NCBI RefSeq assembly: GCF_030936135.1
Contig: NC_082613.1
Coordinates: forward strand, 186,001-250,000
DNA: 64,000 bases
Reading direction: 5' to 3'
Source of the DNA: Gavia stellata
Lineage: Eukaryota; Chordata; Aves; Gaviiformes; Gaviidae
Each line of letters begins with the position of its first letter. The stretch's first letter is position 1. Made by a program: the position numbers and the translations under genes. This document shows, piece after piece, positions 1 to 13,300 of the stretch. The notes beneath the pieces were generated by a model. The model worked only from the letters and a program-made list of their open reading frames with translations. It did no database searches and had not been told where the DNA came from.

Positions 1-1469
1 GCATATGACTCACCAGACTACAAGATAGCCAGAACAAACATCTTCATCACAGAGAAGAAAATACACGAGGTCAGAGCTGCCTCTGTAAAGCTTAAACTGG
101 TGCAGGGCTATGAACTGGGACAGCCGTAAAGGGATTTGAAAGCCAGACGAGAATCATTCACTGAAAACAATGCATGACAAAATTCATATGGGAAAAAAAG
201 GAACAAAGCACACAATCCAGCGGGACTCCCAGAACAAACACAGAAGGGACAACAGCAATGAAAGAAGGTGTCAATGCAGAGGACAAGGCAAGTTAGACAT
301 AAGGGGAGAGCAGACCAATGAAAACTGCAAAGGGCAGTAGTGGCTTTAGGACAGGAGCAATGGCTTTAGATAGCAGGGGAATGCTCTGTGGAATTTTTTA
401 TTAATTTTTTTTAGCTGGAAAAAAGGGAGGAGCCTGGGTCAGCAAGGGGAGGCAGGTGACAGGATGTGTCATATAAAGGGCAGCAGTTACAACCCACAAG
501 TTCAAGGATCTTAGTGATGAGTTGGGAGCTGAAGAGGTAAGTGAGGTCAGGATGATCCCAAGGCTGAGAAAAACCAGGATGTTATCTGCTTCTCAGCCAG
601 AAGTCTGGAAAGATTAAGAATACTGCCAAAATCACAAGAAAAATGCAAGTATATGATCACACTACAGCCATTAAGCACCAAATTGGGTGCTTGAAATTCT
701 GAAAATTTTCTTTTTCTCTCTTCTGGTGCTGGACAGAATCAGGTATGATGTGTATGATGCATGTGTAGGAGACAGGAGGAGGAGCTCTTCTGTCTCCTGC
801 AGCTCTTGGTGTCAACTGGATTGACAACTAATGTGGTGCAAAGAAGGAACAACTGGTGTTTGATTTGCTGTGATCTAGCATAGTGCCAGGACTATACAGC
901 CACACTGCATTCGAACCAGCAGTGAAGTCTGCACCAGCTGCTGGTCTTTAGTGCGTATCAGATGTACATAGTGCAGTAACTGCTGCAAGAGCTTGCACCC
1001 ACGTTACAACTGGAGTGTAATACCTTGTCTTCTGTGCACAACTTTAGCCATGTACCCACACAGAGAGATGCTGCTTTGAGTGCCATTGGTGCTCTTGAAT
1101 ACACAGAGTAAGTCTCCAAATATAGTCACAGTGCATGCTCAGTGCTAACCACGAAATCTGCATCATTTGAATGCTCAGGCCTGTTCCGTATCCTTTCCTG
1201 GGCAGGAAGGAGCTCTTGCATAATTACTTGGTTCACTTAATGATGCTAAGGTATAAGCAAAGGCAGCTCATTAGCTGCCTGACACAAGAACAACCAAGCT
1301 CAGCGTGAAGGCCCTTACAGTTACTGGGCAGAAAGTCCCAAAGGCAGGGGGGCACTGTCTGAGTGGAGAAACACAGGATCAGCTGTTTGTGTGTTTCAGG
1401 ATGTGGCCCAGGGCCAGACTGCGGGCAGCTCACCACCCCAAACTCATTCTATACCTTCTCATGCTATAG
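1..1469. other. 5' flank of EPB42 and its unresolved first exon
   Basis: No open reading frame here resembles a known protein. The stretch must hold the EPB42 promoter and its short first coding exon, because the first exon I can identify (1470) begins in the middle of a codon and needs one base from upstream. I could not find an ATG exon of the right phase. The best-looking exon-like piece is an ATG at 517 followed by a consensus donor at 537. It leaves two bases over instead of one, so it cannot be joined to the exon at 1470 in frame. Confidence 0.5.
368..480 (+). promoter_or_regulatory. candidate EPB42 core promoter (TATA-like box, GATA motif)
   Basis: A TATA-like element (tataaag) lies at about 472-478. 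A WGATAR motif (agatag, 368-373) lies about 100 bp upstream. Protein 4.2 is erythroid in mammals and GATA1 sites are expected at erythroid promoters, so the pairing is plausible. A six-base motif alone is weak evidence. A consensus splice donor at 537 would suit a short first exon starting near 500, but the reading-frame problem described for the flank remains. Confidence 0.3.
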
Positions 1470-4400
1470 GTCTGAGCATCAAAAAATGTGATTTCAAGAT
1501 CACAATGAACAACAATAACCACCACACAGAAGAAATCAGCACTGAAAGGCTTATGGTGAGACGGGGGCAGCCATTCACTATCACTGTGAGCTTCTCAGCT
1601 CCAATACACAACTACCTGCAGCAGCTGAAGAGGACCTTCCTCATAGTACAGACAGGTAATATCATTACCATACCTATCAGAGCTCTGGTCCTCCATGCAC
1701 CTGAAGAACAGAGCTGGTGGCAAAAGCCATCTCCAGAGCTGGACAGAGGTGCCCACACTTAGAAGTGAGGTCAGTGAACTGTTTAGCTAAGGCAGAGTCA
1801 AATCTCCTGCTGCTGGGACTGCAGGGTCAAAACTAGATCTCTTTCCAGAAGAGACACTGCAGCACAATAACCAATGCAGGTTCACTGTTCTATACTTTGA
1901 AAGCACTCACAGGATCTCTTCTCTCTCCTGGCTTTTGGTTTAGGAATGTTCAAACTTAGCTAGCCTGTTACAGATGTTTTCTGTTACAGAGTGTTTTCTA
2001 GCGAGACCCTTGAGAAGGGCAGCAGCATTCAGCGCCAGCTTGTTTTACCATAATCTGAACATTTGACTGTGACTTGTGTTACAAGACACTGAATCCCAGG
2101 AGCAGCAGGTCTGCAACATTCTGGCTGTTCCTCGTTTCTACAAATCTGTGAAATATACAACCCACTTTCAAACATGGAGGCCTGAGTGCAGTACTAACCT
2201 TAGGAAGATCCACTAGGCATTAAGCTGCTAAAGGGTTAAGTCTCTCTCACAAGAAAGGAGAGCTATGGCTCCAGATATAGACAAGGTCCCTGCAATCTGC
2301 GTGGGGTGAGGATGCATGTCTGGAATAGACACAAGCAGATCTCTTTGGCTGCAGGATCACATCCTTCCAAAGCAGATGGAACCCAGACTGAATTTCCCAT
2401 CTCCAGCCTGGGAGACCAGAAGCAGTGGAGCGCAGCACTGGAAGAACAGGAGCCATGCTTCTGGACCATCTCTGTGAACACGCCTGCCAGTGCTCCCATT
2501 GGCCAGTACGCTCTGCTTTTACATGCCTCCAAGTCTCACTATCTCCTGGGCAACTTCACCCTTCTCTTTAATCCCTGGTGCCAAGGTACGTGGTCAGAAA
2601 CAGAAAGGCAGGCTGGGATCAGTCACTTCACAAAAACAGCTCTTCAGCGCTGGCACTCTGCCTCCGTGGAAGTTGAGGCTGACTCACCTAGTGCTCCCCA
2701 CCACTCCTGCCCTGCTCCTCACAGCACCTTAGGAAGGAGTTAGAGGCTCATAAAAGCTCATAGCTGCCTGCCTCAACACTTCTGCCCTGTTCCTGGAGTA
2801 ATCCACTGCCAGAGCCCTGTCCTACTGCTAAGGGAAAAATGTTTGATAAAGTGTTTCCTATAATAAGGATTTTAAGATGAGTCAAGATTATAATTGGTCT
2901 GATTAAGGCCACTGTATGTTTGTTAGGAATAGAGAAGTCAACAGCCAGGAGACTAAAAGAGCTAGCTAGTGCAATAGTCTAGGTCTAGAGGAACTTTTTG
3001 AACAAGGAAACAGAGATGACAATGAAATTCTTCTTTCCTGTCTGATTCAGATCTGTGGTATTTTTCCAGGGCAGAATGCCAGAGACTGCCAAAGTCCCCG
3101 GAGTGCAGGAGCCTGCTGATGTAAGAGAAATGCAAGTGCATCTAAGACCAGGAATGATTTCTTCCTGATGCTTTTTTCCTCTTATCTAGATGATGAGGTG
3201 TTCTTGGCTAATGAGGCACAGCGGCAGGAGTATGTTTTAAACCAAGAGGGTGTCATCTACTGGGGGAATGAAAATGCAGTCCTAGCACAACCCTGGGACT
3301 TCAGTCAGGTAAGCAAGAGGTCCAATATGTCTGTGCTTTTTTACAGCTGCCAGCAGAGGAAGGATGCGTATCTCCTGTGTGTACAGGATGCTATCCATTT
3401 CCATACTGTGGCTTTGATGAAAGAACTTGCTCTCTGCACTCACTGTCTTTGTTTAAGACTCTGCAGGAGAACAGAGACCTGTGTATGAAGTCCCATAACC
3501 CAGCATACGTAATTTTAGCTACCTTCTCAGGCTGTCCTCTATGAAGAAATGCATTGATCTATATCTGGTCTTTGTATGCCTTCCTTTCATCAACCGATAT
3601 AAAAGCATTTAACAGAGCTTAGTAATACTGTCTCTATTTCACAGGTAAAGTGAGGACGTAGATCTTCCGATTTGCCCAAGGCCATCTAACACAGCCAGTG
3701 ATTAGAATGGGATTTTATTCTACTTTAGTGCCACCAGATCACAAAAGTACCTCTGTGCCAACCTAGAGAGTGCTCCAGAAAAGCATCAATTTCCCTCAAT
3801 CATAGGATGCAGTATCATGCTAATGCATTTCCCACCTTGCTTCAATAAAGATGTAGGTCTGCCTTTAGCATGTTGTGCTCTCCCTCCAAATCTCTGCCTG
3901 GAGCTCTCCTCTTCAGCAGAAAGGGAGAAAAAAATCTGCACAGTTACAAACCCTTGCAGGGACTCTGGAGAACAAATGTTCAGGCCAAATTTCCTGAAAT
4001 GATGTGTTCTTGTTTCAGTTTGAGAAGGATATTGTTGATATCTGCTTCACACTGCTGGATGTAGGTGAATGCCATCAACAAGACAAGGATCACACCCAGC
4101 GCAAGAACCCTATTTACATCTGCCGCACAGTTGCTGCCATGGTAAGGAGGGCAGACAGCAGCCCTGACCCCAGCAGAGAAGGCCCGAATGCAGAACAAAG
4201 GCTAGCATCTTCTCCATCCCACTTTATGGCAACCCACTGACCATCTCCAGCCCTTCCTGATATTCCTGCAGCAGACAAGTACTGCTGCAGGAGTTTCTTA
4301 GCGATGACAGCACACTTACTGAATAAACTTCAGGGGAGACTGCTGCACCTGTTCTGCTCAGCCATGACCTTCATGCTTTGCACAAAAAATCCTTTCGGTT

Positions 4401-7400
4401 TCATCTGCCTTAGGAGTAGCTTTATCAAACAGGATGAAGCAATCAAGAAGAGGCGATTCCTTAAACCATCTTTCTCTCCTCCTTCCCTGCAGCTGAACTG
4501 TGATGAGTTCAGAGGAATCCTGACAGAATGTGGGACAGGGCAATACTATAATGGGACACCCCCTTCCAAGTGGCTGGGAAGCAGCCCCATCCTCCGGCAG
4601 TGGGTTGCATCACAATGCAAGCCTGTCCGCTATGGGCAGTGCTGGGTGTTTGCTGCAGTCATGTGTTCAGGTACAGTGGTGTTTCAAAGACTTTCGTGTT
4701 GAGCAAAGTCTTGTTTGGTCTGCAGAACGTCTAGCTATGCCTAAATTCCTGGATTAACACAGATCCCAGTAACATAACCTTTAATCTTTAGGTGAGAGGC
4801 AGGTCCTCAGAGTTTCCTCATCAACGTTCAGCATCGCTAGCTTTGAGATAAAAAAGTATCAGTACACATCATTCACTGAACGTACCTATGATAGCTTATT
4901 TCCTGAGGGAGCAATGCCTCTTGCAAAGTCCAAACAGCAGGCCTGGTGCCATTCCTAATAGGCCTAGCACCAAAAAAGGCTCTACATCTATCAGCAGAGG
5001 CACCATTAGGGCAGGATGCACAACTGATTCACAGCTCTTTCTTCTGCACAGTTCTGAGGTGCCTAGGAATTCCTACCAGGGTGGTCACAGGCTTTACGTG
5101 GGCTCACAACACGAACAGCAGCCTGACTGTGGATGAGTATTATGATGAAGATGGGACACTGCTTACACAAGACAAGAGTGCCCGTGTCTGGTAAGAAAAC
5201 ATGGCAGGGCCCAAGCAAGAATTTGAGATGGTATCTGGGTTTAGGAAGTGATGGGGGGGGGGAAAGAAAGAGGTAAACAGTTGCAGAGAGGTGGATAGGA
5301 GACAGCTCAGCTGAGGTCCTGTCTACATGACCTGTTCTTGAGAAATCGCTGCAACCCAAACTGAAGAGTGCCCTATTACTAGGGCCTGTAAAGGAAGAAT
5401 GATAGCCCAGTCCAGCTGGAGAAACTCCACTTGTGTCAAAAACCATGGTCTCTGTTCTCCTCAACATGCACCGAGTTCTTTCAAAGGAGCATTAATTGGC
5501 TGTGGTTTGGCTAAAACTTTACTGTACCTCCGGGCTCAGTCCCTTGGTGTAAGTACGTGATGTTGTCTCTTGCAGGACCTTCCACGCTTGGAACGAATGC
5601 TGGATGGCTCGAGCAGACTTGCTACCAGAGTACAGTGGGTGGCAGGCACTGGATGCCACCTGCCAGGAAAAAAGCAAAGGTAAGATATCAAAGACAGGCT
5701 TGGGGGTGGGGAGCGGGGTGGAAGTAGAGTGGAGAGCAAATAAAGCAGTTCAATATTCCTCCCTTCCCCAACTTCCAATGGAAGGATGCAAAAGGACAGG
5801 GACTCACCCTGTTGACTTTAAGCACTAAATCATCATTCATATGTTCGGTTTGTGTAGCTCTAAGAGCTCTAACACAGCACTGCTCCCTGATGTCCTCCTA
5901 AACTAGACGCTTCACCACTCCCAGTATAAGTCTAAATGATGCATGGGTCTAGTTGGTAAAGCATCTGAATCTCAACTGGGCCACATTTTCCCTTCAGGTC
6001 CATCCTTTTGTGGGCCAGCGCCTGTTCAAGCCATCAAGGAAGGGGACACAGAAGTTGACTATGATGTCTGCTACTTCTTTGCTGCCATCAATGCTAAGTG
6101 CCAGGTCTGGATACAAAAAGCAGATGACACTCTCAAGCCAGCTCTCGGTGGCACAAAGTACATTGGCAACAACATCAGTACCAAGAGTGTGGGCAGTGAA
6201 CGCTGTGAGGATATCACACACAACTACAAGTATCCTGAAGGTACGGGGTAGGCAAGTGGCTCAGCACATTCCCTGCCAGTGTTACAAGTGAAAAGACTAG
6301 AGGGCAGAACCACACCAAGGCATTAGGGTCATCCACTTCCCACTACTTTCCCTTCCTGAATGGCACATGACAGCTTACTCTTGCTGTCTACAGAACCAAA
6401 GCACAGGTTAAACCCCAGATTTCATCCTGCTTGATTACACTAACCAGCTCTCTAGAAGGCCCGGCCTTTCTGCACCAGGCACTTTCCTGTCTGGAAAACC
6501 TTCTCTCCTGATTTCTGTTACCTGTGCACTCTGTACATTCACTTCCCCTGTATTATTTATAGGTATCTTTCAGACTCCAGCTTTCTGAAAAGGACTGTTG
6601 TGCTCCCAGATATTGTCTAAATCCCTTCCTCAAAAAGCAGCTCCCCCTTCAGAATCTATTACAGAGTGCTGATTCCCTGACCCAAGCCAACCATCTCATC
6701 TTGGCCTATGGCATGTTGTCTCCTCAGCTGCAGTCCACAAGAGAACATAATACTGTGCCCTAGCTACAGCTACAGTTAAAGAGGCAACTGCCTCTTTGAC
6801 AGATGTTAGCACCAAGGTGCTTTAAAAACTATGACAAATCTTTCCAAGTAGACTCTTTAAGGTACATCCAATGAATGTCCTGTCAGCTAAAATTCTCAAA
6901 CTGCTCCAATGGGAAGCACAACAAGATATTTCTCTATGCTCTTAGAAAGAGTTAGCTGCAGTACTGTCAGGATAATTCAACGCCATCCTTCCACATTTAC
7001 TGCTTCACACCAGTAAACAGGAAAGAATACTAAAATACGTGCGCCCTTTTTTGTAACAGGTTCTCTTCAGGAAAAAGAAGTACTTGACAAAGCTTACAGA
7101 AAGATAAAGAAACTTGAGACAACCAGCAGCAGCAAAACACAGTTTAGCTCCATTCCTACTGCCCGTGAAGAGCCAGTTAACCTTTTCATCCACCTCCAGT
7201 CAAAGAGTTCTCTGCTACTGGGACAAGATGTTCCACTTTCCATTGAAGTGTTTAACCACAGTGGTGGAGAAAAGGCTACTCACCTGGTAGTCGGAGCCCA
7301 ATCTCTACATTATAATGGTGTGCCCATTACCCAACTTTGGAAGGAAGAGTTTCATTTTATTCTCAAAAGCAATGAAGGTAAGGACTCTCCCGGGTGCATG

Positions 7401-9481
7401 GGGAGAAAGTATATCTAGTTCTCTCACTTCAGGAAAAATGCACTTAGCCGTAAGTTTACAAAAGGTTGGCTGAATAGTTGATGGTAGGTGATAGAAATAA
7501 AACAGTTTGGCAACATCACCTTGGAGATTTTGAATCTGCAAATCCAGTTGGGATCTCTTAAGCTTTTAATTGCTGCAGCTTTTCATACAATGTTGGGCAC
7601 TAAACCCTCCTCGGTGCCATGCAGGCTAAGACCAGACTGTACTTATCATCTGCTTTGTCATCTGTATTTCATCACTCTGTATTCCAGCTAACAACCTGCA
7701 GGTCTTTGTGCCTTACTCACGGTACAGAAAAGAGTTAGGAGAGAACCATCTGCTTAGGCTGACTGCCATGCTGAGAGACGAGGACTCCTTCTACATATAC
7801 TTTGCACAGGAAGATATCAGCATTTGTGATCCTCCTCTCACTATTGAGGTTAGATTGATTTATTATTTTGTTACTGCAGTAGTGAGAAAAGAGCTTTAAT
7901 AGTCATAAGCAGCAAAAAAATTCTCCTGGGTTGAGTGGCTCTCCTCATGCTGTCTTCTTTCAAAGCACTGAGACATCAGTTTGGGAAAGGTGAGTTGTGC
8001 CACACTGTTGTATACAGTACTCCCACTTCTACCTTGTCTATGTGTGAGCATAAGAAAATCCCAATGACTCCTAACTCACTCACCAGCCTGGAAATCAGAG
8101 GCTGCAGAAGGAAACTACAGCAGACGACCATAGTTGAGAAGAAAGTAAGCTGGATTTTACCTCTTCTGGCAACTGGCAGCTCAGGCTGAGACCTCTGGCA
8201 CCAAAAAAATCATTTATCTCCTTTTAATCATAGAAGAATCTCTTTCCTTCTCTCAGTTTCAGCTCGTTTCTTTCTTTCAACAGTTTCCAGAAAACATGGT
8301 GCAGTATCAGCCAAGCGCAGCAAAGATCAGCCTCCTGAACCCTCTCACCGAACCCCTGGAGAAGTGTGTCATAGTAGTTGCAGGGCGAGGGCTCATTTAC
8401 AGACAAAGGAAGTACAGGTAAGTGCAAACTGATTGATCTAAGAAAGGTAAATGGAAAAAGAGACACAATACAAGCTAGAGAAACCCTTGCACAGGAAAGG
8501 CTGTCCCCAAAAATAAGCAGGCAACAACGTGGCAGGAAGAGAATGCTACAGCATGTAAGCCCCAGGCATCCTGTCTTTTATTTACAGATAATACAGAAGA
8601 TTTTCACACTGAAAAGGAGAAAAGCCAGATAACAGAACTTTCAACAGATGTGTAATACATAAGTTGAAGCCAGTATGACATTTGTGAGAGCTTCAACCCC
8701 AAGGGCCTAGACAGCAGAAGGAAAGCCCCCTGCCAACAAAAAGGGTAACAAGAGAAGTACCACAAGACTTAGGCAGAAATACACATTAAATAACACTGAA
8801 ATGAGCTACGAAATTTAGAAATTATTTGCTGTTGAGAAATCAATTGCTTTTTAGCTAGCCACGTGAACATCCGTAAGTGGGGTAAAACTATACTGTTAGT
8901 GGCATATCTTTCCACCCATTACCCACTGTCAGCAATAAAGACAGTCCCTGGATACAATTTTAACAGTGTCTTCCCCTTCTCTACTGAAGAACCAGGCAAA
9001 CCTGACTTAGCCAAGAGTCATCCAAAGAGGCATGCTCTCCTTCACATTAAAAAACCCCAACATTTCTCTCAAGAAGCTGCATTAGGACAAAGTAACCTTA
9101 GATGCCTCCATGGGGAGTTCAACCGTCCTGTCATATCTCCCTCGTGAACTACTGTCAGATCACAATTCCATTGTGGTAGTTTAAATAACTGCTAGCCACC
9201 TTCTCTTTCTATTTTTTTTCCTTTCCTTTTTTTGGCACCACACTGCTGTCTAGCAAATGCATCTCCTGGGCCCTGGGAACTAGAAATACAAAGAGGTGCG
9301 CTTCCTGTATAATCTCTTCTTGCCTTTCAGGTTTGGCTCTGTGCAACCTAAAAGCATTCAACAGCTGCAAATCCCATTCACCCCCACCCAAGCAGGGCCC
9401 AGAAGACTCACTGCGCATCTTACCTGCCTTCAACTCCAGAACCTGAAGAGCTACAAAACTGTCGACATTGCAGCTGCCTGA
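1470..9481 (+). CDS. EPB42: erythrocyte membrane protein band 4.2 (transglutaminase family), N-terminal exon not found
   Basis: Twelve exons join in frame: 1470-1655, 2355-2585, 3190-3308, 4019-4141, 4493-4670, 5052-5190, 5576-5679, 5998-6240, 7060-7377, 7688-7848, 8284-8417, 9331-9481 (TGA 9479-9481). All have AG/GT borders, giving about 690 aa, the usual length. In mammals protein 4.2 links band 3 to the ankyrin-spectrin skeleton of red cells. Order: N-terminal beta-sandwich (VRRGQPFTI), transglutaminase core, two C-terminal beta-barrels. Assignment to EPB42 over other transglutaminases rests on ISSLGD, EAQRxEYVLNQ and [16 protein letters not shown], and on CCNDBP1 being next door as in human. 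Human protein 4.2 lacks the active-site Cys (Ala instead). Here [17 protein letters not shown] and WQALDAT supply Cys, His and Asp, and the Trp before the active site (LRQW) is also present. Enzyme activity is therefore possible; this is inference. The first exon is missing from my model. Confidence 0.9.
3633..3716 (+). repeat. ancient MIR-like SINE fragment
   Basis: In EPB42 intron 4 a short stretch reads like the core of a MIR element: 'atttcacaggtaaagtgagg', then 'tttgcccaaggcca', 'acacagccagtga' and 'gggatttta'. The order and spacing fit the MIR consensus as I remember it, at clearly reduced identity. That would make it an old amniote insertion. It was not aligned computationally. Confidence 0.5.
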
Positions 9482-9573
9482 TGCCCAACTTAGAACAGGT
9501 CCTGCTGTCCTGTTTACAAGAGTGGTCATGATCTGTGCCTTGATCTTAGGCAAGCATAGATGTTAGCAGTTTA

Positions 9574-9579
9574 ATTAAA
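9574..9579 (+). terminator. EPB42 poly(A) signal
   Basis: ATTAAA lies about 95 bp after the EPB42 stop codon, giving a short 3' UTR of roughly 110-120 bp. No canonical AATAAA was seen between it and the stop. Confidence 0.6.
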
Positions 9580-9599
9580 GTTACATTTAAAACCATGTC

Positions 9600-10065
9600 T
9601 GACTTTGATTATTTGTACAAAGTCAACTCTCTCCCATGTGCCACTATGCCCATTCTCCAGTTTTGTAAGTTGAACCTTGCTATGACAAAGATGGGCTAAA
9701 TGCACAAGCAGATGCTGCACTTCTCACTATGTGTATGTGCTGAACCCACAACTGCTTAGTCATTTTTCCCTACCCATGGCAAAAAAGGATAGCCTAGAAC
9801 TTTAATGTGATGATAGATACAGCATTTCTCTAGAGATATACTCTTATCCCCCTAAAGAGCCTTGACATTGGTAAAATAGTAAATAATACCCTCTACTTTC
9901 TAAGGAAATAGGAAAGAGAAAGATAGTTCACTCTTCTCTAAGAGATAGGAAATAGCAGCAGTGCTGCATGTTTTTTAATGGTTCATCGGGCTGCTTGCAA
10001 AAGAAGCAAGACCCTTTCCTTCTGTATATATCTTCTGCCACCCGAAAACAGATAAAGCCACTCAT
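9600..10065. other. convergent intergenic spacer, EPB42 / CCNDBP1
   Basis: About 0.5 kb separates the two convergent 3' ends. I see no open reading frame, repeat or RNA gene in it. Confidence 0.6.
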
Positions 10066-10081
10066 GCAAATCTAGCAGTAT

Positions 10082-10087
10082 TTTATT
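10082..10087 (-). terminator. CCNDBP1 poly(A) signal
   Basis: AATAAA on the minus strand (tttatt on the plus strand) lies about 275 bp past the CCNDBP1 stop codon, which is a normal 3' UTR length. Confidence 0.7.
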
Positions 10088-10359
10088 GTTCTTTGAACCC
10101 CACAGTAGTTTTAATTTCTGAAGAATGGGGCACATTCACAGCATTAAGATGCAGCACCACACCATCCCAGGAATCCAAGCAAAATGACACCTTCTGCAAT
10201 GGCAAAGAGCAACTTCTAGGAAAGTTTTACCAAGTGGCAGTAAAGTTCTCTCCTAAAAACACTGTTCTCATCGTTCTCCCAGTAGCTGGAGAACGGCAAG
10301 ATTCATTGGAAAAGCATATGCCAGAGCCAATGGCAGCAACACATGTAGACATGGAAGAG

Positions 10360-13300
10360 CTAAAGTTGACCCTGTGTGAAGTTCTTGATTTTGTTCATGT
10401 TGTGATCTACTGCACCAGTTAGAAACTGCACCCAGCCTTCCTCTGATGGTGGACATACATGGCTTGTCCTGCAAAAGTGGAGGAAATTCATTAGGAAAGC
10501 CTCCTGGGTGTCTTATACCTATGCATCCAGACAACACGTGGGTATTGTGAAGGGCTGAATTACCACAGCATTAAAACAGGACTGCTATAGCCCCAGAGTG
10601 CTTTGAGCAATGAAGAACCCACATCTATGTCTCTAGTCCCAAACCTTAACACATGTGTGTGTCTTCAGTGGGAACCACTTTCATCCCTACCACGCTTTTC
10701 TTACTCCCATCCCTTTATGATTGGATAACATCATAATTATTACAAAATGCCAGCATTTACTATCTAGAAATGAGTCACCTTTGACAGGAAGCAGAAAGAT
10801 ATGAACCTTCATAGCAGGGAACACACACTTATAAAACTGTAACTTATACTCACTTTGTAATCTCTAAGACTTTCTTTAATACCGAGGCCAACTTAGCAGC
10901 CTAGAAAGAAACAAAAGGGAAATAAAGTGAGCCAAAGGCAGAAAAAAAAAAGGAGCTCAGCCGTACTGGAAAAGAAAGGGAGGCGCAGATCCTGATGCAG
11001 AAGGAAGCTATCTATCACTGCCATGCTGGGAGTGTCTCCCAACCTACTGCTGGCTGGGACAGATGAAAGTAAGGACAGATTGTTTTTTAAAGCATACGTT
11101 AAAATGCTTTTTTCTTTAAAAAGATAAGCCTATTATAAATTGGTAACTGATATTAAGGCATGAAGTTACAAGTGACTAACTGTAATGCAATTTGATATTA
11201 AGCAATACTTTCTTTTTTACCCCCAAAAATCAAGCCACTAGCCAAAGGCATGAAACCAGAATTAAGAATAAAAAATCTCAGATACAAGAAGATACGTACT
11301 TAATTTATGATGCAAGGGACCCCTGGAAGGCATCTAGTACAACCTCCTGCTCAAAGCAAGGCCTGCCTCAAATTTCAGTCAGGTTGCTCAGAGCCTTGCC
11401 CAGTCAAGTTCTGAGTACTGCCAAAGCTGGACATTCCACTGCTTCTCCCAGCAGCTTGTTTCAGTGCTTAACCACACTCACTGTGAGAATTTTTCGTTTG
11501 TATTTTTAATTTAGATAACTTTATTTGAGCAAGTCTACATTACCCAAGGAAGAAAATAGACATGCAGTACATTGGCAGCCTTAGACCTCACTTTCCTGAG
11601 GTACTGTCATTGGACATCTCTATGGATTATTGTTCAGAGCCAAAGCTCAAGTGGCCATGCTCTTCCCTGAAGAAGTAAAGATAAGGAATGCATTTCCACC
11701 TAAAGGAAGCTAAGCATGCAAGAACCAAAGGGGACTCTTCCTCCCTAAGAATTTGTTACTGAAACAATCACTAACACCCACCTCTCCCTAACAGACACAT
11801 AATCCCTCCAATTCAGTTTCTTCCCCTTCTCTACAGCCAAGTGAGTAGACCCGCATGCAGGCTGCAGATACTTACATTGAGTCGCACAGCCAACTGGTTC
11901 ATAGGTGGATACATGCTCAGTGCCAGCTCATCAACACTAGAACAGAAGAGGGGAGCAATGGAAGAAAGGTCCTGGTAGCACAACTCACAGATCCTGGTCA
12001 AAGTCTACACCCACCCTGAATGTAAGTCAGGAACGGCAGTGCATGACAAGGAGACGTCAGTCATACCCATGGGATGCTTCTCACTGCCTTCTCAGACATC
12101 TGTGTGCCACTCGCACCTTAGAGTAAGACATGGCCACAGCTCTACACCAAGCTGCAACATGTGTTCCTCTCCTAACTTGCACAACTCTCAACAGCCTATG
12201 CCATAACAGTCTTCCCACCACACCTGCTTCCACCACCTGCTCACAGCTTCAACATCATAAAGGTTTTCCTAATCCGTTCTCTAGACCTCAAGAAAGACAG
12301 GGACTGCTCTGGAGCAAAAAGCAGAATGGGGAGAGACCTGCTTACCTTGGACTGATCTCATTAGCAATGTCTGCAAGATCATCCAGCTGAGCGATCTGCT
12401 CTGGAGAATCAGCTTTGCCGTAAGCCTTCACTACACCCAAGACCTTCTTCAGGCAAGCTTTAGAAGCCTTCATTAACCCCATGCAGGAGCTAAGCAGCTT
12501 CCGGTCAGCTTCTGACCAATACGTATCTCTGTTGCCGCGAAAGCCCAGCTCTTCATCTTCCATAATGTCACTGTAGGGGTCTTGCCCTTCTGCCAAAGCC
12601 TGAGAACATAGATGCACTGAAAGCCCAGAGCCTAACATCAATTCCAGCAATACCCAGGAGGAAAGGGAAAACATAATCTAGAAATCATACAAATAATTTA
12701 TGGAGGAACCTCTCTCCAACCAGCATCTCAGTTGCCAGATTCTGTTAATCCTAGCAGGGCTGGATTAAGAAAAACTAAACCCTCACTCCAATTCAACAGA
12801 GCGAAGAGCAAGAACCTGGCAAATAATGCCATTCTTACATCAACCTAAACTGCCCCACCGCCCCGCCCCACCCCACCCCCCTCCACAATTCAGGACATGG
12901 CTTTATAGAAACCTTATATAAAGTAAACCAAGCTTGAGTTTAAAAGCTCATTAAGATCCAGGAATAATACAATAATCTAGCTCGTATCAGAACAAATTCA
13001 AATCAAAGCCTGTATATAAATCAATCCATGTGTTCCATCACTGAACCATCACTGCAATCCACCACTGCAGGTTCCTCAAAGGCTTAGGGGCTTCCTTACA
13101 TGTTCCATCTCCTCCAGAGCATCCTTGACCACACCTAGACATGCAGCCAGAGCTGACGCAACTGCTGCCTGGTTATCTGCAAAAGCAAAAGGATGAAAAC
13201 CGTGGCACCACACTGAGTCAAATCAGCTTGCAACAATGTTCATCTAGGTTTGCGATCATGAGATCTTGAAATTATAGGATCAAACTTTTTGCAGAGCTCA

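Noticed and set aside
517-536. ATG plus consensus donor as EPB42 exon 1
   Set aside because: It leaves two bases, while the exon at 1470 needs one. Joining them would shift the frame into an early stop.
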